NCBI GenBank assembly: GCA_018712805.1
Contig: DVGI01000013.1
Coordinates: 24,575 to 88,574, forward strand
Direction of reading: 5' to 3'
DNA: 64,000 nt
Origin: Candidatus Fimenecus excrementavium
Lineage (GTDB): Bacteria; Bacillota; Clostridia; Oscillospirales; Acutalibacteraceae
Under the pieces are notes generated by a model. It did no database searches, was not told the origin of the DNA, and saw nothing but the letters and a program-made list of their open reading frames with translations. Position 1 is the first letter of the stretch; each line of letters starts with the position of its first letter. The position numbers and the translations under genes are program-made. Positions 44,753 through 53,678 of this stretch are shown here, in pieces.

Positions 44753-46852
44753 ATGCCGATTTTTGTTCGTGACAACTGCTTTGTTTTAGAGACACCCCAC
44801 ACGCATTATGCGTTCGGGGTTGCGGACGGCGAATTACAGCATATCCACTGGGGCGAAAAATGCCCGCGGCTGGATTACACCGTGCCGAACTACCGCGAGG
44901 AGGTCTCGCAGCACCCCGCTTCGGAATTTGACAAGCGGGAATATGTGCCGTTCGGCGGTACGAATTATCGGGAATGTGCGCTGAAATGCACCTTTTCTGA
45001 CGGCTGCCGCGACACGGTACTGCAATATGACAGCTACACGCTGAAAGACGACACGCTGACCGTCATTTGCAAAGACCGCCACTATCCGCTGACGGTCAAA
45101 CTTATTTATCAGGTGCAGGAAGATTCCGACGTGCTCACCCGCAGCGCCGAAATCGTCAACACCGGCAACAGCGACATCACACTTCACAAAGCCGCTTCGG
45201 CGCAGCTGCACCTCCCCTCCCGCGCACCGTACACGGTATTGAATTTTAACGGGAGCTGGTCGACGGAATTCAGAAAAGCCGAAGAAGTGCTCACAGGCGG
45301 AAGCGTAGTGTTTGAAAGCCGCCGCGGGCTTACCGGGCACTGTCAAAACCCGTCGGTTGTCTTTTCGCAAAATGCGACCGAGGACGAGGGTGACGTCTTT
45401 TTTGCCGCGCTAGGTTTTTCCGGCAACTTTAAAATCTCGGCAGAACGCAATTTTACGGGACTTACGCACGCGGTTATCGGTTTGCAGGATTTTGATTTTT
45501 CTTATACGCTCCACGCGGGTGAAAGCTTTAAAACGCCGCCGGTGTATATGGGCTACACAAAAGGTTTTGCCGCGATGAGCCACGAAATGCACCGCTTTGC
45601 CGTCGAGCATATTTTGCCGGTGCGTTTCAAAAATGAGCCGCTGCCGGTGCTTTACAACAGCTGGGAGGCAACGGAATTTGACGTCAACGAAAAAGATCAG
45701 CTGCGACTTGCGAAAATCGCCGCTTCGCTCGGCTGTGAGCTGTTTGTCATGGACGACGGCTGGTTCGGCGAACGCAAGGACGACCACGCGGGGCTTGGTG
45801 ACTGGTTTGTCAACCGTGAAAAATTCCCGAACGGTTTAAAACCGCTGATTGACGGCGTTCGGGCGTTGGGTATGAAATTCGGGATTTGGGTCGAGCCGGA
45901 AATGGTCAGCCCCGACTCGGATTTATATAGAAAGCACCCGGACTGGGCCTATCATTATCCCACTAGAAAAGGGAACGAACTGCGCTGGCAGTTGGTTTTA
46001 AACTTCACGCGGCAGGACGTGCAGGACTATATTTTCACCTGTTTGGACGAATTGTTAACGGAAAACGACATCAGCTATATCAAGTGGGACATGAACCGTC
46101 CGTTTTCGGAAACCGGCGCGGAAAATTTGGAAAACCCGCAGGAGCTTTGGTACCGACACACGCATGCACTTTACAGCGTCGTCGACCGCCTGCGCGCAAA
46201 GCACCCCGACGTGCAGTTTGAAGCCTGTGCTTCCGGCGGCGGGCGCGTGGATTTCGGCGCCATGCACCACTTTGACATGGTTTGGACTTCGGACAACACC
46301 GACCCTGTGGACCGGCTTGTGATTCAAAACGGATACAGTTATCTCTACCCCATAAAATGCATGCGCGCGTGGGTAACAGACATGAACCGCACCTCGCGCC
46401 CGACTTCGCTCGACTATCGGTTCAATGTATCCATGCAGGGCTCTTTGTCGCTCGGCGGCAATCTGCTGGAATACACTGACGAAGAACTGAAAACCTGCGC
46501 AAAATATATTGCGCTTTATAAAGAGCTTCGCCCGCTTGTGCAGTTCGGAAAACTCTATCGTCTGACAAACGGGCGCGCAGACCGCATTTCTATGACGCAA
46601 TATGTAGACAAAAACCGGGAAAACAGCGTTTTGTTTGTCTGCACACAACCGACTACATTTTTTGCTGACCGCTTTGTAACCATTCGCTTAAAAGGTCTTT
46701 GCCCGGACGCCATGTACCGCGTTCAATCTTCCGGCGAAGAATTCACCGCTTCGGGCGGGGTGCTGATGCATTGCGGGTTCCACGCAAAATTCACACATGC
46801 ATTTGCGTCAGAGATTTACAGAATCAAAAAGCTCCCGGAGGCACAGGGATGA
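44753..46852 (+). CDS. Alpha-galactosidase, GH36
   Basis: The 699-residue enzyme cleaves terminal alpha-galactose from raffinose-type sugars or galactomannan. The nucleophile Asp446 lies in YIKWDMNR and the acid/base Asp514 in WTSDNTDPVDR; between them is the ACASGGGRVDFG substrate loop. The N-terminal beta supersandwich and catalytic barrel lengths match the family. It has no signal peptide, so it works in the cytosol on imported oligosaccharide. Its stop overlaps the ATG of the P-loop/GNAT gene (ATGA). Confidence 0.95.
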   Translation: MPIFVRDNCFVLETPHTHYAFGVADGELQHIHWGEKCPRLDYTVPNYREEVSQHPASEFDKREYVPFGGTNYRECALKCTFSDGCRDTVLQYDSYTLKDDTLTVICKDRHYPLTVKLIYQVQEDSDVLTRSAEIVNTGNSDITLHKAASAQLHLPSRAPYTVLNFNGSWSTEFRKAEEVLTGGSVVFESRRGLTGHCQNPSVVFSQNATEDEGDVFFAALGFSGNFKISAERNFTGLTHAVIGLQDFDFSYTLHAGESFKTPPVYMGYTKGFAAMSHEMHRFAVEHILPVRFKNEPLPVLYNSWEATEFDVNEKDQLRLAKIAASLGCELFVMDDGWFGERKDDHAGLGDWFVNREKFPNGLKPLIDGVRALGMKFGIWVEPEMVSPDSDLYRKHPDWAYHYPTRKGNELRWQLVLNFTRQDVQDYIFTCLDELLTENDISYIKWDMNRPFSETGAENLENPQELWYRHTHALYSVVDRLRAKHPDVQFEACASGGGRVDFGAMHHFDMVWTSDNTDPVDRLVIQNGYSYLYPIKCMRAWVTDMNRTSRPTSLDYRFNVSMQGSLSLGGNLLEYTDEELKTCAKYIALYKELRPLVQFGKLYRLTNGRADRISMTQYVDKNRENSVLFVCTQPTTFFADRFVTIRLKGLCPDAMYRVQSSGEEFTASGGVLMHCGFHAKFTHAFASEIYRIKKLPEAQG

Positions 46853-47847
46853 TTTTATTCATCGGCGGCGAAAGTCACACAGGAAAAACCTTGCTGATGC
46901 AGGCGCTTATCGAACGCTATCACATGCCGGCATGCAGCCTGGACCATATTAAAATGGGGCTTTTCCGGGGAAAAGCAGACTGCGGTTTTTCCCCGACAGA
47001 CAGCGATGAAAAGATTGCCGGGATTTTGTGGCCAATCGTAAAAGGCATTGCGGACACCTGTTTGGAAAACGAACAGCATCTGATTTTGGAAGGCTGTTAC
47101 CTGCCGCAAAGCGATGTTGCGGACCATGTGCAGCAGCACAAAGACGCCCATGCGCTTTATCTTGCCTTTTCTGACAGCTACATACAAGCCCATTTTAACG
47201 AGCATATTTTGCAGTTTGAGAGCGCTATTGAGCAGCGCGTGACCGGCGACTACGAGCAATCCACTTGTCTTACCGGCAACCGAGAAACCCAAAAGCGCTG
47301 TTTTGAAACGGGGCTTCCCTGCTATGTTACAGACGATTCCTTTTCTGCACAGCAGGAACGCATTTTGAGGGATTTAGACCGGCAGCTTTTACGGCTTCGA
47401 GCGTTCCGACAAGAAGACATAGACGCAATTCTCCGCTTGTTTGGTGACACCGTTCGCACGGTATGCCGCAAGGATTACACCGCTGCGCAAACAGACGCAT
47501 GGGCGAACAGCGTCAATGATCGGGCGCGCTGGGAACGCACACTTTCAGAGCATAAAACACTTGTTGCCGTGCTTGGCGCACGAATCGTCGGCTTTGCAGA
47601 TTTAGACGGTGATTATTTAGACCGGCTCTATGTACACCGTGATTTTCAAGGGCGCGGCATTGGCACAGCGCTTTTGCACGAACTGGAAGCGTTTGCGAGG
47701 CAGCAGAAAATTTCGGAGCTTGAAACGCACGCGAGCCGCACAGCAAAGCCATTTTTTGCAAAGCAAGGCTTTCGCCTTGTTCAGGCGCAAACCGTTGTGC
47801 GAGACGGAGAAACTTTAGAAAACTTTGTCATGCGGAAAGTATTATAA
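46849..47847 (+). CDS. Fusion of P-loop kinase-like domain and GNAT acetyltransferase
   Basis: The 332-residue protein has two clear halves. Residues 1-175 start MILFIGGESHTGKTLLMQAL, a Walker A motif, and resemble small AAA or nucleotide-kinase-like proteins (KMGLFRG, LILEGCYLP). From about residue 180 a GNAT domain begins (LRLRAFRQEDIDAILRLFGD) with the acetyl-CoA loop HRDFQGRGIGTALL and the ending ETHASRTAKPFFAKQGF. Coupled to GH36 by ATGA. A sugar- or nucleotide-related substrate is only a guess. No frameshift is visible at the junction. Confidence 0.8.
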   Translation: MILFIGGESHTGKTLLMQALIERYHMPACSLDHIKMGLFRGKADCGFSPTDSDEKIAGILWPIVKGIADTCLENEQHLILEGCYLPQSDVADHVQQHKDAHALYLAFSDSYIQAHFNEHILQFESAIEQRVTGDYEQSTCLTGNRETQKRCFETGLPCYVTDDSFSAQQERILRDLDRQLLRLRAFRQEDIDAILRLFGDTVRTVCRKDYTAAQTDAWANSVNDRARWERTLSEHKTLVAVLGARIVGFADLDGDYLDRLYVHRDFQGRGIGTALLHELEAFARQQKISELETHASRTAKPFFAKQGFRLVQAQTVVRDGETLENFVMRKVL

Positions 47848-47854
47848 TAATACA

Positions 47855-47887
47855 AAAACAGACAGTGAATTTCTTCACTGTCTGTTT
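47855..47887. terminator. Terminator between the fusion gene and Cys-rich peptide gene
   Basis: AAAACAGACAGTGAA pairs with TTCACTGTCTGTTTT. A near-identical hairpin lies at 48396. Confidence 0.8.
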
Positions 47888-47893
47888 TAATAT

Positions 47894-48079
47894 TTAATCA
47901 AAAAAATCAAAAAACAAGATTTTATGCCAAAGCGATTGCGTTTTTCGCTCAGCTAAAATTATCGGCTTAAACTTTGCACACCCTTCACATAATTCAAGTT
48001 CTTCTGACAGTATGAAATCTCGCTCTGTGCAACTTGTATGATTCAGCCGATTCCAACAGTCCAAACAAAATTCTGCCAT
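47894..48079 (-). CDS. Small Cys-rich (zinc-ribbon-like) protein
   Basis: The 61-residue protein MAEFCLDCWNRLNHTSC has CxxC at residues 5-8 and a second CxxC in ELCEGCAKF, so one metal ion could be bound. The C-terminus is hydrophobic (KILFFDFFD). GGAGGTGATAAA directly before the ATG at 48079 fixes the start. Its promoter overlaps a 36-bp palindrome shared with the divergent XRE gene. The local AT-rich base composition differs from the neighbours, hinting at later acquisition. Function unknown. Confidence 0.75.
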   Translation of the reverse strand: MAEFCLDCWNRLNHTSCTERDFILSEELELCEGCAKFKPIILAERKTQSLWHKILFFDFFD

Positions 48080-48097
48080 TTTATCACCTCCGACCAC

Positions 48098-48126
48098 ATT
48101 ATAGGTCAATTTCACCCTATTTTCAA
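48098..48126 (-). promoter_or_regulatory. Promoter of the Cys-rich peptide gene
   Basis: Minus strand TTGAAA, 17-bp spacer, TATAAT, fully inside or touching the shared palindrome. Confidence 0.7.
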
Positions 48127-48140
48127 TAGGGCAAATTGAC
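48105..48140. promoter_or_regulatory. 36-bp palindrome between divergent XRE and Cys-rich genes
   Basis: GTCAATTTCACCCTATT on the left is matched by AATAGGGCAAATTGAC on the right, with a two-for-one base difference in the middle of the arms. It covers the -35 and spacer of the minus promoter. Confidence 0.7.
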
Positions 48141-48161
48141 ATAATAGTGTTGGGTGATGCT

Positions 48162-48380
48162 ATGAATCGAATTAAGGCGCTTCGAAAAGAAAGAGGCTAT
48201 ACACAAATCAAAATTCAGCTGATGACCGGAATCGACCAAAGTGATTATTCTAAAATTGAAAACGGAAAACGATATTTTACGTTTGAACAATGTAAAAAGC
48301 TGGCCGTCGCGCTAAACACCAGCATGGACTACCTCGCGGGGCTTACCAATGAAAAAGAGCCTTACCCGCGTAAAAAATAA
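48162..48380 (+). CDS. XRE-family helix-turn-helix regulator
   Basis: The 72-residue protein is essentially one HTH domain: MNRIKALRKERGYTQIKIQL, DQSDYSKIENGKRYFTFEQCKKLAVAL. GGTGAT lies just upstream of the ATG. It is divergent from the Cys-rich gene and likely binds the palindrome between them. The best reading is a small autonomous repressor, similar to single-domain phage or toxin-system repressors, but no toxin gene is present. Confidence 0.88.
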   Translation: MNRIKALRKERGYTQIKIQLMTGIDQSDYSKIENGKRYFTFEQCKKLAVALNTSMDYLAGLTNEKEPYPRKK

Positions 48381-48395
48381 TGTTTTCAAGTAAAA

Positions 48396-48424
48396 AACAG
48401 ACAGTGAAAATTTCACTGTCTGTT
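48396..48424. terminator. Terminator between XRE and ZIP genes
   Basis: AAACAGACAGTGAAA pairs with TTTCACTGTCTGTTT; nearly the same sequence as the hairpin at 47855. Confidence 0.8.
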
Positions 48425-48428
48425 TCTT

Positions 48429-49184
48429 TTATGCTACGGCTGCCTGCAGGACAATCATCAGAATAAAACCGACAATCAGCGAATAGGTCGCCGGTCGTTC
48501 ATAGCCGTGCGCGTGGGTGTCGGGTATCATTTCGTCGCAAATGACGTAAAGCATCGTGCCGCCCGCAAACGAAAGCGCAAACGGCAAAAGCAATTCGGAA
48601 GCTGTGCCCGCCGCGTATCCGATAAAGGTGCCGGCAACTTCGATAAGGCTTGTGGTCAGCGCAATTAAAAAGGTGCGCGTCCGGCTGACGCCGGCAAGCA
48701 GCATCGGGGAAATCAGCACCATGCCCTCCGGAACATTTTGCAACATAATGCCGAAAGCGACCGAAAGCGCGTGACCGGTATTTTCGCCGCCGAAAGAAAC
48801 GCCCGCCGCCATGCCTTCCGGCAAATTATGAATGGCAATCGCCAGCACAAACAAAAACACGTGGTTGATGTTTTGATTGTTGCGGTGTTCTTCCTCCTGA
48901 AGGCCGGAAAGCTTGTGCAAGTGCGGCACGAGCAAATCCATTAAATTGAGAAAAACTGCACCGACCAAAATGCCGAGCACGACCTGCCAAATCCCGCGAA
49001 GCCCGGTTTGGTCAACTGCGGGCAAGATAAGCCCCACGGTTGCCGCGGCAAACATAACGCCCGCCGCAAAGCTTAAAATTGCATCGTTCCACTTGTGGGG
49101 AATCTTTTTAAAAATAAAACCGAGCAAGGCGCCCACTACGGTGGAACCGCCGACGCCGAGCGCGGTTAGTAAAACCGTCTCCAT
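48429..49184 (-). CDS. ZIP-family divalent metal transporter
   Basis: The 251-residue protein has eight predicted membrane helices and the ZIP metal motif in helix 4-5: HNLPEGMAAGVSFGG and LQNVPEGM. A cytoplasmic loop contains EEEHRNNQNINH, which could bind metal. ZIP proteins import Zn2+ or other divalent ions. It follows its own promoter (TTGTCA-N17-TAGAAT) and lies convergent with the XRE gene. Confidence 0.92.
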   Translation of the reverse strand: METVLLTALGVGGSTVVGALLGFIFKKIPHKWNDAILSFAAGVMFAAATVGLILPAVDQTGLRGIWQVVLGILVGAVFLNLMDLLVPHLHKLSGLQEEEHRNNQNINHVFLFVLAIAIHNLPEGMAAGVSFGGENTGHALSVAFGIMLQNVPEGMVLISPMLLAGVSRTRTFLIALTTSLIEVAGTFIGYAAGTASELLLPFALSFAGGTMLYVICDEMIPDTHAHGYERPATYSLIVGFILMIVLQAAVA

Positions 49185-49214
49185 CTGATTCGTCCTTTCT
49201 TTGGTTCTTCTATT

Positions 49215-49243
49215 ATTCTATACAAAACCGCCCGAAATGACAA
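49215..49243 (-). promoter_or_regulatory. Promoter of the ZIP gene
   Basis: Minus strand TTGTCA, 17-bp spacer, TAGAAT. Confidence 0.6.
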
Positions 49244-49254
49244 TAGGCAAAACA

Positions 49255-49293
49255 AAACCGCCGATGCTGTTTTCAGCACCGGCGGTTTTTTAA
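49255..49293 (-). terminator. Terminator after the PEPCK gene
   Basis: AAAACCGCC...TGCTG pairs with CAGCA...GGCGGTTTT over TTTT, with T-rich flanks on the minus strand. Confidence 0.75.
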
Positions 49294-49298
49294 AGGAC

Positions 49299-51089
49299 TT
49301 ATTTCAGGTTTGCTTTGAGGGTTTCAAGCTCGTCAGCAAGTTCCTTCGGGAGTTTGTCGCCGAATTTCTGATAGAACTCTGCAATGCCGTCGGCTTCGTT
49401 TGCCCACAGGCTCTTGTCAACATCCAAGATGCTTTCCAGAGATTCGAGGGAAACTTCGCCTTCCAAGCCTTCGATGTTGATATCTTTTGCATACGGGATA
49501 TAGCCGATTGCGGTTTCCTGCGCGTCGACTTCGCCGTCGCAGCGTTTCAGAATCCATTCGAGAACGCGAAGGTTGTCGCCGAAGCCCGGCCACATAAAGT
49601 TGCCTTCGTCATCTTTACGGAACCAGTTGACGTTGAAGATCTTGGGCGCTTTATCCGGGTCAAGGGTCTTGCCGATGTCAATCCAGTGTTTCCAATAGTC
49701 ACCCATGTTGTAGCCGCAGAACGGAAGCATAGCCATCGGGTCACGACGGACAACGCCGACCGCACCTGCCGCAGCAGCGGTGGTTTCAGAAGCCATAATG
49801 GAGCCTACGAACACGCCGTGGTTCCAGTCTCTTGACTGATAGACCAGCGGAGCAAGTTTTGCACGGCGGCCGCCGAACACGAATGCGGAAATCGGCACGC
49901 CTTCCGGATTTTCAAATTCGGAACTGATGCACGGGCAGTTGACTGCGGGTGCGGTGAAACGGCTGTTCGGATGGGCAAGGTTCTTGCCTTCCGCCTTATA
50001 TTCCGGCCCGTTGACCTTGTTGCCGGTCCACTCTTCTGCGTTTACGGGCGGATTCTTGTCGAGGCCTTCCCACCAAACGGTGTTGTTGTCCAAGTTACGC
50101 GCAACGTTGGTGAAAATTGTGCCTTTCTTGGTGGAAGCGAGGGCGTTCGGGTTGGATTTTTCGTTGGTGCCGGGCGCAACGCCAAAGAAACCGTTTTCGG
50201 GGTTGATAGCGTACAGTCTGCCGTCTTTGCCTTTGCGAATCCAGGAAATGTCATCGCCGACGCACCAAACTTTGTAGCCTTTCTTGCGATAGCCTTCCGG
50301 CGGGATAAGCATTGCAAGGTTGGTCTTGCCGCAAGCGGACGGGAAAGCCGCGCAGATGTATTTGACTTCGCCCTTCGGGTTTTCAATGCCGAGAATGAGC
50401 ATATGCTCAGCCTGCCAGCCTTCGTTTTTGCCCTGATAGGAAGCAATACGAAGTGCAAAGCACTTTTTGCCGAGCAAAACGTTCCCGCCGTAACCGGAGT
50501 TTACGGAAATGATGGTGTTGTCTTCCGGGAACTGGCAAATCCATCTCTTTTCAGCGTCGATGTCGCATTTGCAGTGGAGGCCGCGGACCCAGTCGTTGGA
50601 GTCGCCGAGCACTTCCAGAACTTTCTTGCCGACGCGCGTCATAATGCACATATTGAGCACGACGTAAATGGAGTCGGTCAGCTCAATACCGACTTTTGCA
50701 AGCGGAGAGCCGATCGGGCCCATGGAATAGGGAATGACATACATGGTTCTGCCCTTGTAGCTGTCGCGTGCGATGTCATAAAGCATTTTATAAGCTTTTT
50801 CGGGGTCCATCCAGTGGTTGGTGGGGCCGGCATCCTCTTCCTTTTTGGAGCAGATGAGGGTTCTGTCCTCCACACGGGCCACGTCGTTGACCGCGGTTCT
50901 GTGATAATAGCAATCGGGGAGCAATTCCTCGTTGAGTTTGATCAGTTCGCCGGTGGAGCAGGCTTCTTTGCGAAGCGCTTCAATCTGCTCTTTCGAGCCG
51001 TCGATCCAGACGATTTTGTCGGGCTTCACAAGCTCGACTTTTTCGTCGATCCATGACAAAATGCTTTTGTTCTGTGTAAGTGCTGCCAT
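49299..51089 (-). CDS. pckG: Phosphoenolpyruvate carboxykinase (GTP)
   Basis: The enzyme interconverts oxaloacetate and PEP with GTP/GDP, important for gluconeogenesis or for CO2 fixation into C4 acids in anaerobes. The 596 residues match the GTP class. The P-loop-like FPSACGKTNLAML and the metal motif GDDISWIR are present, as is RWICQFPEDNTI. ATG at 51089 has GAAGGAG eight bases upstream. Strong promoter TTGCTT-N17-TATAAT precedes. Confidence 0.97.
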   Translation of the reverse strand: MAALTQNKSILSWIDEKVELVKPDKIVWIDGSKEQIEALRKEACSTGELIKLNEELLPDCYYHRTAVNDVARVEDRTLICSKKEEDAGPTNHWMDPEKAYKMLYDIARDSYKGRTMYVIPYSMGPIGSPLAKVGIELTDSIYVVLNMCIMTRVGKKVLEVLGDSNDWVRGLHCKCDIDAEKRWICQFPEDNTIISVNSGYGGNVLLGKKCFALRIASYQGKNEGWQAEHMLILGIENPKGEVKYICAAFPSACGKTNLAMLIPPEGYRKKGYKVWCVGDDISWIRKGKDGRLYAINPENGFFGVAPGTNEKSNPNALASTKKGTIFTNVARNLDNNTVWWEGLDKNPPVNAEEWTGNKVNGPEYKAEGKNLAHPNSRFTAPAVNCPCISSEFENPEGVPISAFVFGGRRAKLAPLVYQSRDWNHGVFVGSIMASETTAAAAGAVGVVRRDPMAMLPFCGYNMGDYWKHWIDIGKTLDPDKAPKIFNVNWFRKDDEGNFMWPGFGDNLRVLEWILKRCDGEVDAQETAIGYIPYAKDINIEGLEGEVSLESLESILDVDKSLWANEADGIAEFYQKFGDKLPKELADELETLKANLK

Positions 51090-51190
51090 AGTACTTTCTC
51101 CTTCTTTCAAATCCGGCAAAAGCCGGACCAAAAATTTGCATAAATAAAAATGGAAAAATTCAAAAACCCGAAACTTTCCATTGTGTAATT

Positions 51191-51219
51191 ATTATAGTCC
51201 TTTTCCCCTCAAAAAGCAA
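51191..51219 (-). promoter_or_regulatory. Promoter of pckG
   Basis: Minus strand TTGCTT, 17-bp spacer, TATAAT, with a leader of about 100 bases. Confidence 0.6.
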
Positions 51220-51317
51220 CACCGAAAATGTTAATAAATTGTCAATTCTCGGCGTCTTTTTAATTCACAATATACAAAAATGCAAATCGCTGTCGAGGAA
51301 AATCCCTTACTGTTTCG

Positions 51318-52331
51318 TTACTCTTCCGTAATCGGCATCGTGGCAAAGGCGTTTAAATCCATGCCGGCGCGTTTGCCCGCGAGATACTCATAATACCCCT
51401 GCGCCCCGACCATTGCCGCGTTGTCGCCGCAAAGGGAAAGTTCCGGCAAATACAAATCAACACCTGTACGTTTTGCAAGTTGCTGCATATCCGCTCGCAA
51501 AACGGAATTCGCCGAAACACCGCCGGCGAGCACCAGTTTTTTGGTTACCGGCAGGGTTTGCAGGGCTTTTTGGGTGTTGCTGACAAGAGAGTCCACCACG
51601 GCACGAAGGAACGACGCACCAAGGTCGGCAACCGGGACCGTCTCCCCTTTTTGGTTGGCATTATGTATTATATTCACGACCGAGGTTTTTAGTCCCGAGA
51701 AACTGAAGTCGAGGGGGCTTCCCTCCACGTGGGGGTGCGGAAACGAAAACGCCTTATCGTTGCCGTCTTTTGCGGCTTTATCCAAATGCACGCCGCCGGG
51801 ATACGGCAAACCCATGGCGCGCGCGGCTTTGTCGAGCGCTTCGCCCGCGGCGTCGTCGCGCGTTCTGCCGAGCACCTGAAAATCTGTATAATCGCGCACA
51901 TGTACAAGCAGCGTATTGCCGCCGGAAACGACCAAGCAAAGGAACGGCGGCTCTAAATCGGGGTGGGTAATATAATTTGCGGCAATGTGCGAGCGCAGAT
52001 GATGCACCGGCACAAGCGGAAGCCCGGACGAGAGTGAAAGCCCTTTTGCGTAATTCACGCCGACTAACAGCGCACCGATAAGCCCCGGCGCATAAGTAAC
52101 GGCAACAGCGTCCACGTCGGAAAGCTTACAAGACGCCTGTTCGAGCGCCTGACGGGTCACTTCGGAAATCGCTTCCGCGTGCATACGGGAAGCAATTTCG
52201 GGCACAACGCCGCCAAAGATTTTGTGCCGTTCAATTTGCGTTGCCACGACCGAAGAAAGCACGGTTCTGCCGTTTTCCACAACGGCGGCGGCGGTTTCGT
52301 CGCACGAGCTTTCCAGCGCCAAAATCTTCAT
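51318..52331 (-). CDS. tsaD: tRNA N6-adenosine threonylcarbamoyltransferase TsaD
   Basis: TsaD transfers the threonylcarbamoyl group to A37 of ANN-decoding tRNAs, with TsaB and TsaE. The 337-residue protein begins MKILALESSCDETAAAVV and has the metal-binding HxxxH (His111, His115 in HHLRSHIAANY), TLLVHVRDYTDFQVLGRTRDDAAGE-type middle region and the C-terminal GGVSANSVLR. It is the usual length. The promoter lies in the 181-base gap shared with the divergent GH16 gene. Confidence 0.97.
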   Translation of the reverse strand: MKILALESSCDETAAAVVENGRTVLSSVVATQIERHKIFGGVVPEIASRMHAEAISEVTRQALEQASCKLSDVDAVAVTYAPGLIGALLVGVNYAKGLSLSSGLPLVPVHHLRSHIAANYITHPDLEPPFLCLVVSGGNTLLVHVRDYTDFQVLGRTRDDAAGEALDKAARAMGLPYPGGVHLDKAAKDGNDKAFSFPHPHVEGSPLDFSFSGLKTSVVNIIHNANQKGETVPVADLGASFLRAVVDSLVSNTQKALQTLPVTKKLVLAGGVSANSVLRADMQQLAKRTGVDLYLPELSLCGDNAAMVGAQGYYEYLAGKRAGMDLNAFATMPITEE

Positions 52332-52453
52332 AAAACTGCCTCCTTGTAAATGCAGATTCGCTAAATTCGCGATCGGATACTATATTACCATAAGTGCCCG
52401 GTGAATTCAACCGGAAAACCGCCGAAAATCCTGCGGTTTCGCGCGGCTTTCTG

Positions 52454-52482
52454 TTGACTTTTCGTGTATTTTTCGATACGAT
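52454..52482 (+). promoter_or_regulatory. Promoter of the GH16 gene
   Basis: TTGACT, 17-bp spacer, TACGAT, 30 bases before the start codon. Confidence 0.55.
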
Positions 52483-52512
52483 ATAATTAGATTTTCGGGC
52501 GGAGGGTTTAAA

Positions 52513-53568
52513 ATGAAAAAAGCATACCTCTTCATCGGCATCGCCGTTTTCGTTTGTTTGATTCTTGCTGCCGTCATTGTAACGGTGTGTCTGAAACACA
52601 AAAATAACGCGCAGGAATCTTGGAAAGACATGGGGTTTGACCTGTCGCTTCCAACGCTCGGCGAAGACGGCTGGTATATGGTTTTTGAAGATGATTTTGA
52701 GGGCGACGCGCTCAATCAGAACATTCAGTTCGGCGAACGCTATAGAGGCGCAAAAGAGATTTGGACCACTTCCCCGCACGCCGTTCGCTGGGAAAGCAAC
52801 GACAAAAACAAGCCGGAACAGGCCTGTTGGTGGTGCCCGGAAACGGTAGAGGTTAAGGACTCAAATGTAATCATTCATGCGCGTTACGAGGAAAACCACA
52901 CCTGCACAGGCAGCTGCCCCGCCGTCGGGCGCTTTACCGGCGGGATTGAGACACGCCGCATTACAGGCGACAACAACCAAAACAAAGGCTCCGAAGACGA
53001 ACTGCTGTTTGCGCAGGCATTCGGCTATTTTGAAGTTCGTGCAAAACTCCCAGACGCCGACGGGCTTTGGTCGGCGTTTTGGCTGCAATCCTCTAACCAG
53101 AGAAAGGTTTCGAGCGCGGGCGTGGACGGCACGGAAATTGACGTATTTGAAAGTGCATTCCGCAAAAGCCGCCAAAGCAAAATGGGGCACGCGCTGTTGT
53201 GGAACGGCTATGGGAAATTTGCCGATTCCGAAGCGTATATCGGGACTTTGCAGCAGGACTTATATGACGGCTATCACACCTATGCGCTCAAGTGGACACC
53301 GGAATATTATGTATTTTACATTGACGGCGAGCCGACATGGGCTTCTATGGGCGGCGGCGTTTCTAAGGTAAAAGAGTTTTTGCGCCTGACGGTAGAAATT
53401 GACGCAGGCGACGGCTTTGGTCCCCACGGGCAAAAAATCGGACAGTTTTCGGAAAGCGGCGACAACATATTTATGGTGGACTATGTAAAAGTCTGGCAAA
53501 ACGAGAACTACGAAGCCTTTGAAATCGACGACAGCAAATTCCCCGGGGAATTAGACTTGGAAAACTAA
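52513..53568 (+). CDS. Secreted or anchored GH16 endo-beta-glucanase (laminarinase-like)
   Basis: The 351-residue protein has an N-terminal membrane helix (residues about 5-25) serving as signal or anchor. The GH16 active site ExDxxE is Glu208-Asp210-Glu213 in GTEIDVFESAF, followed by KWTPEYYVFYIDGEPTW, typical of the family. GH16 members cut beta-1,3 or mixed-linkage glucans, agarose or carrageenan; laminarin/beta-glucan is most likely here. GCGGAGGG precedes the ATG. No binding module is attached. Confidence 0.92.
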   Translation: MKKAYLFIGIAVFVCLILAAVIVTVCLKHKNNAQESWKDMGFDLSLPTLGEDGWYMVFEDDFEGDALNQNIQFGERYRGAKEIWTTSPHAVRWESNDKNKPEQACWWCPETVEVKDSNVIIHARYEENHTCTGSCPAVGRFTGGIETRRITGDNNQNKGSEDELLFAQAFGYFEVRAKLPDADGLWSAFWLQSSNQRKVSSAGVDGTEIDVFESAFRKSRQSKMGHALLWNGYGKFADSEAYIGTLQQDLYDGYHTYALKWTPEYYVFYIDGEPTWASMGGGVSKVKEFLRLTVEIDAGDGFGPHGQKIGQFSESGDNIFMVDYVKVWQNENYEAFEIDDSKFPGELDLEN

Positions 53569-53592
53569 AGAGTAGGATTTCCCTGCTCTTTT
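53567..53592 (+). terminator. Terminator after the GH16 gene
   Basis: AAAGAGTAGG pairs with CCTGCTCTTT (one G-T) and is followed by T6. Confidence 0.75.
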
Positions 53593-53619
53593 TTTTACTG
53601 AAAACTCGAAGCAAAACAA

Positions 53620-53647
53620 ATGCTCCGCAGTAAAAACTGCGGAGCAT
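53620..53647 (-). terminator. Terminator of the candidate noncoding RNA
   Basis: ATGCTCCGCAG and CTGCGGAGCAT form an 11-bp perfect stem; on the minus strand TTTGTTTT follows. Confidence 0.85.
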
Positions 53648-53678
53648 AATTTATGTTTGGTTATTCAATTTTATCCTG

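Noticed and set aside
49971..51056. 361-codon frame antisense to PEP carboxykinase
   Set aside because: Same reasoning: a shadow of a certain gene, with no independent evidence.
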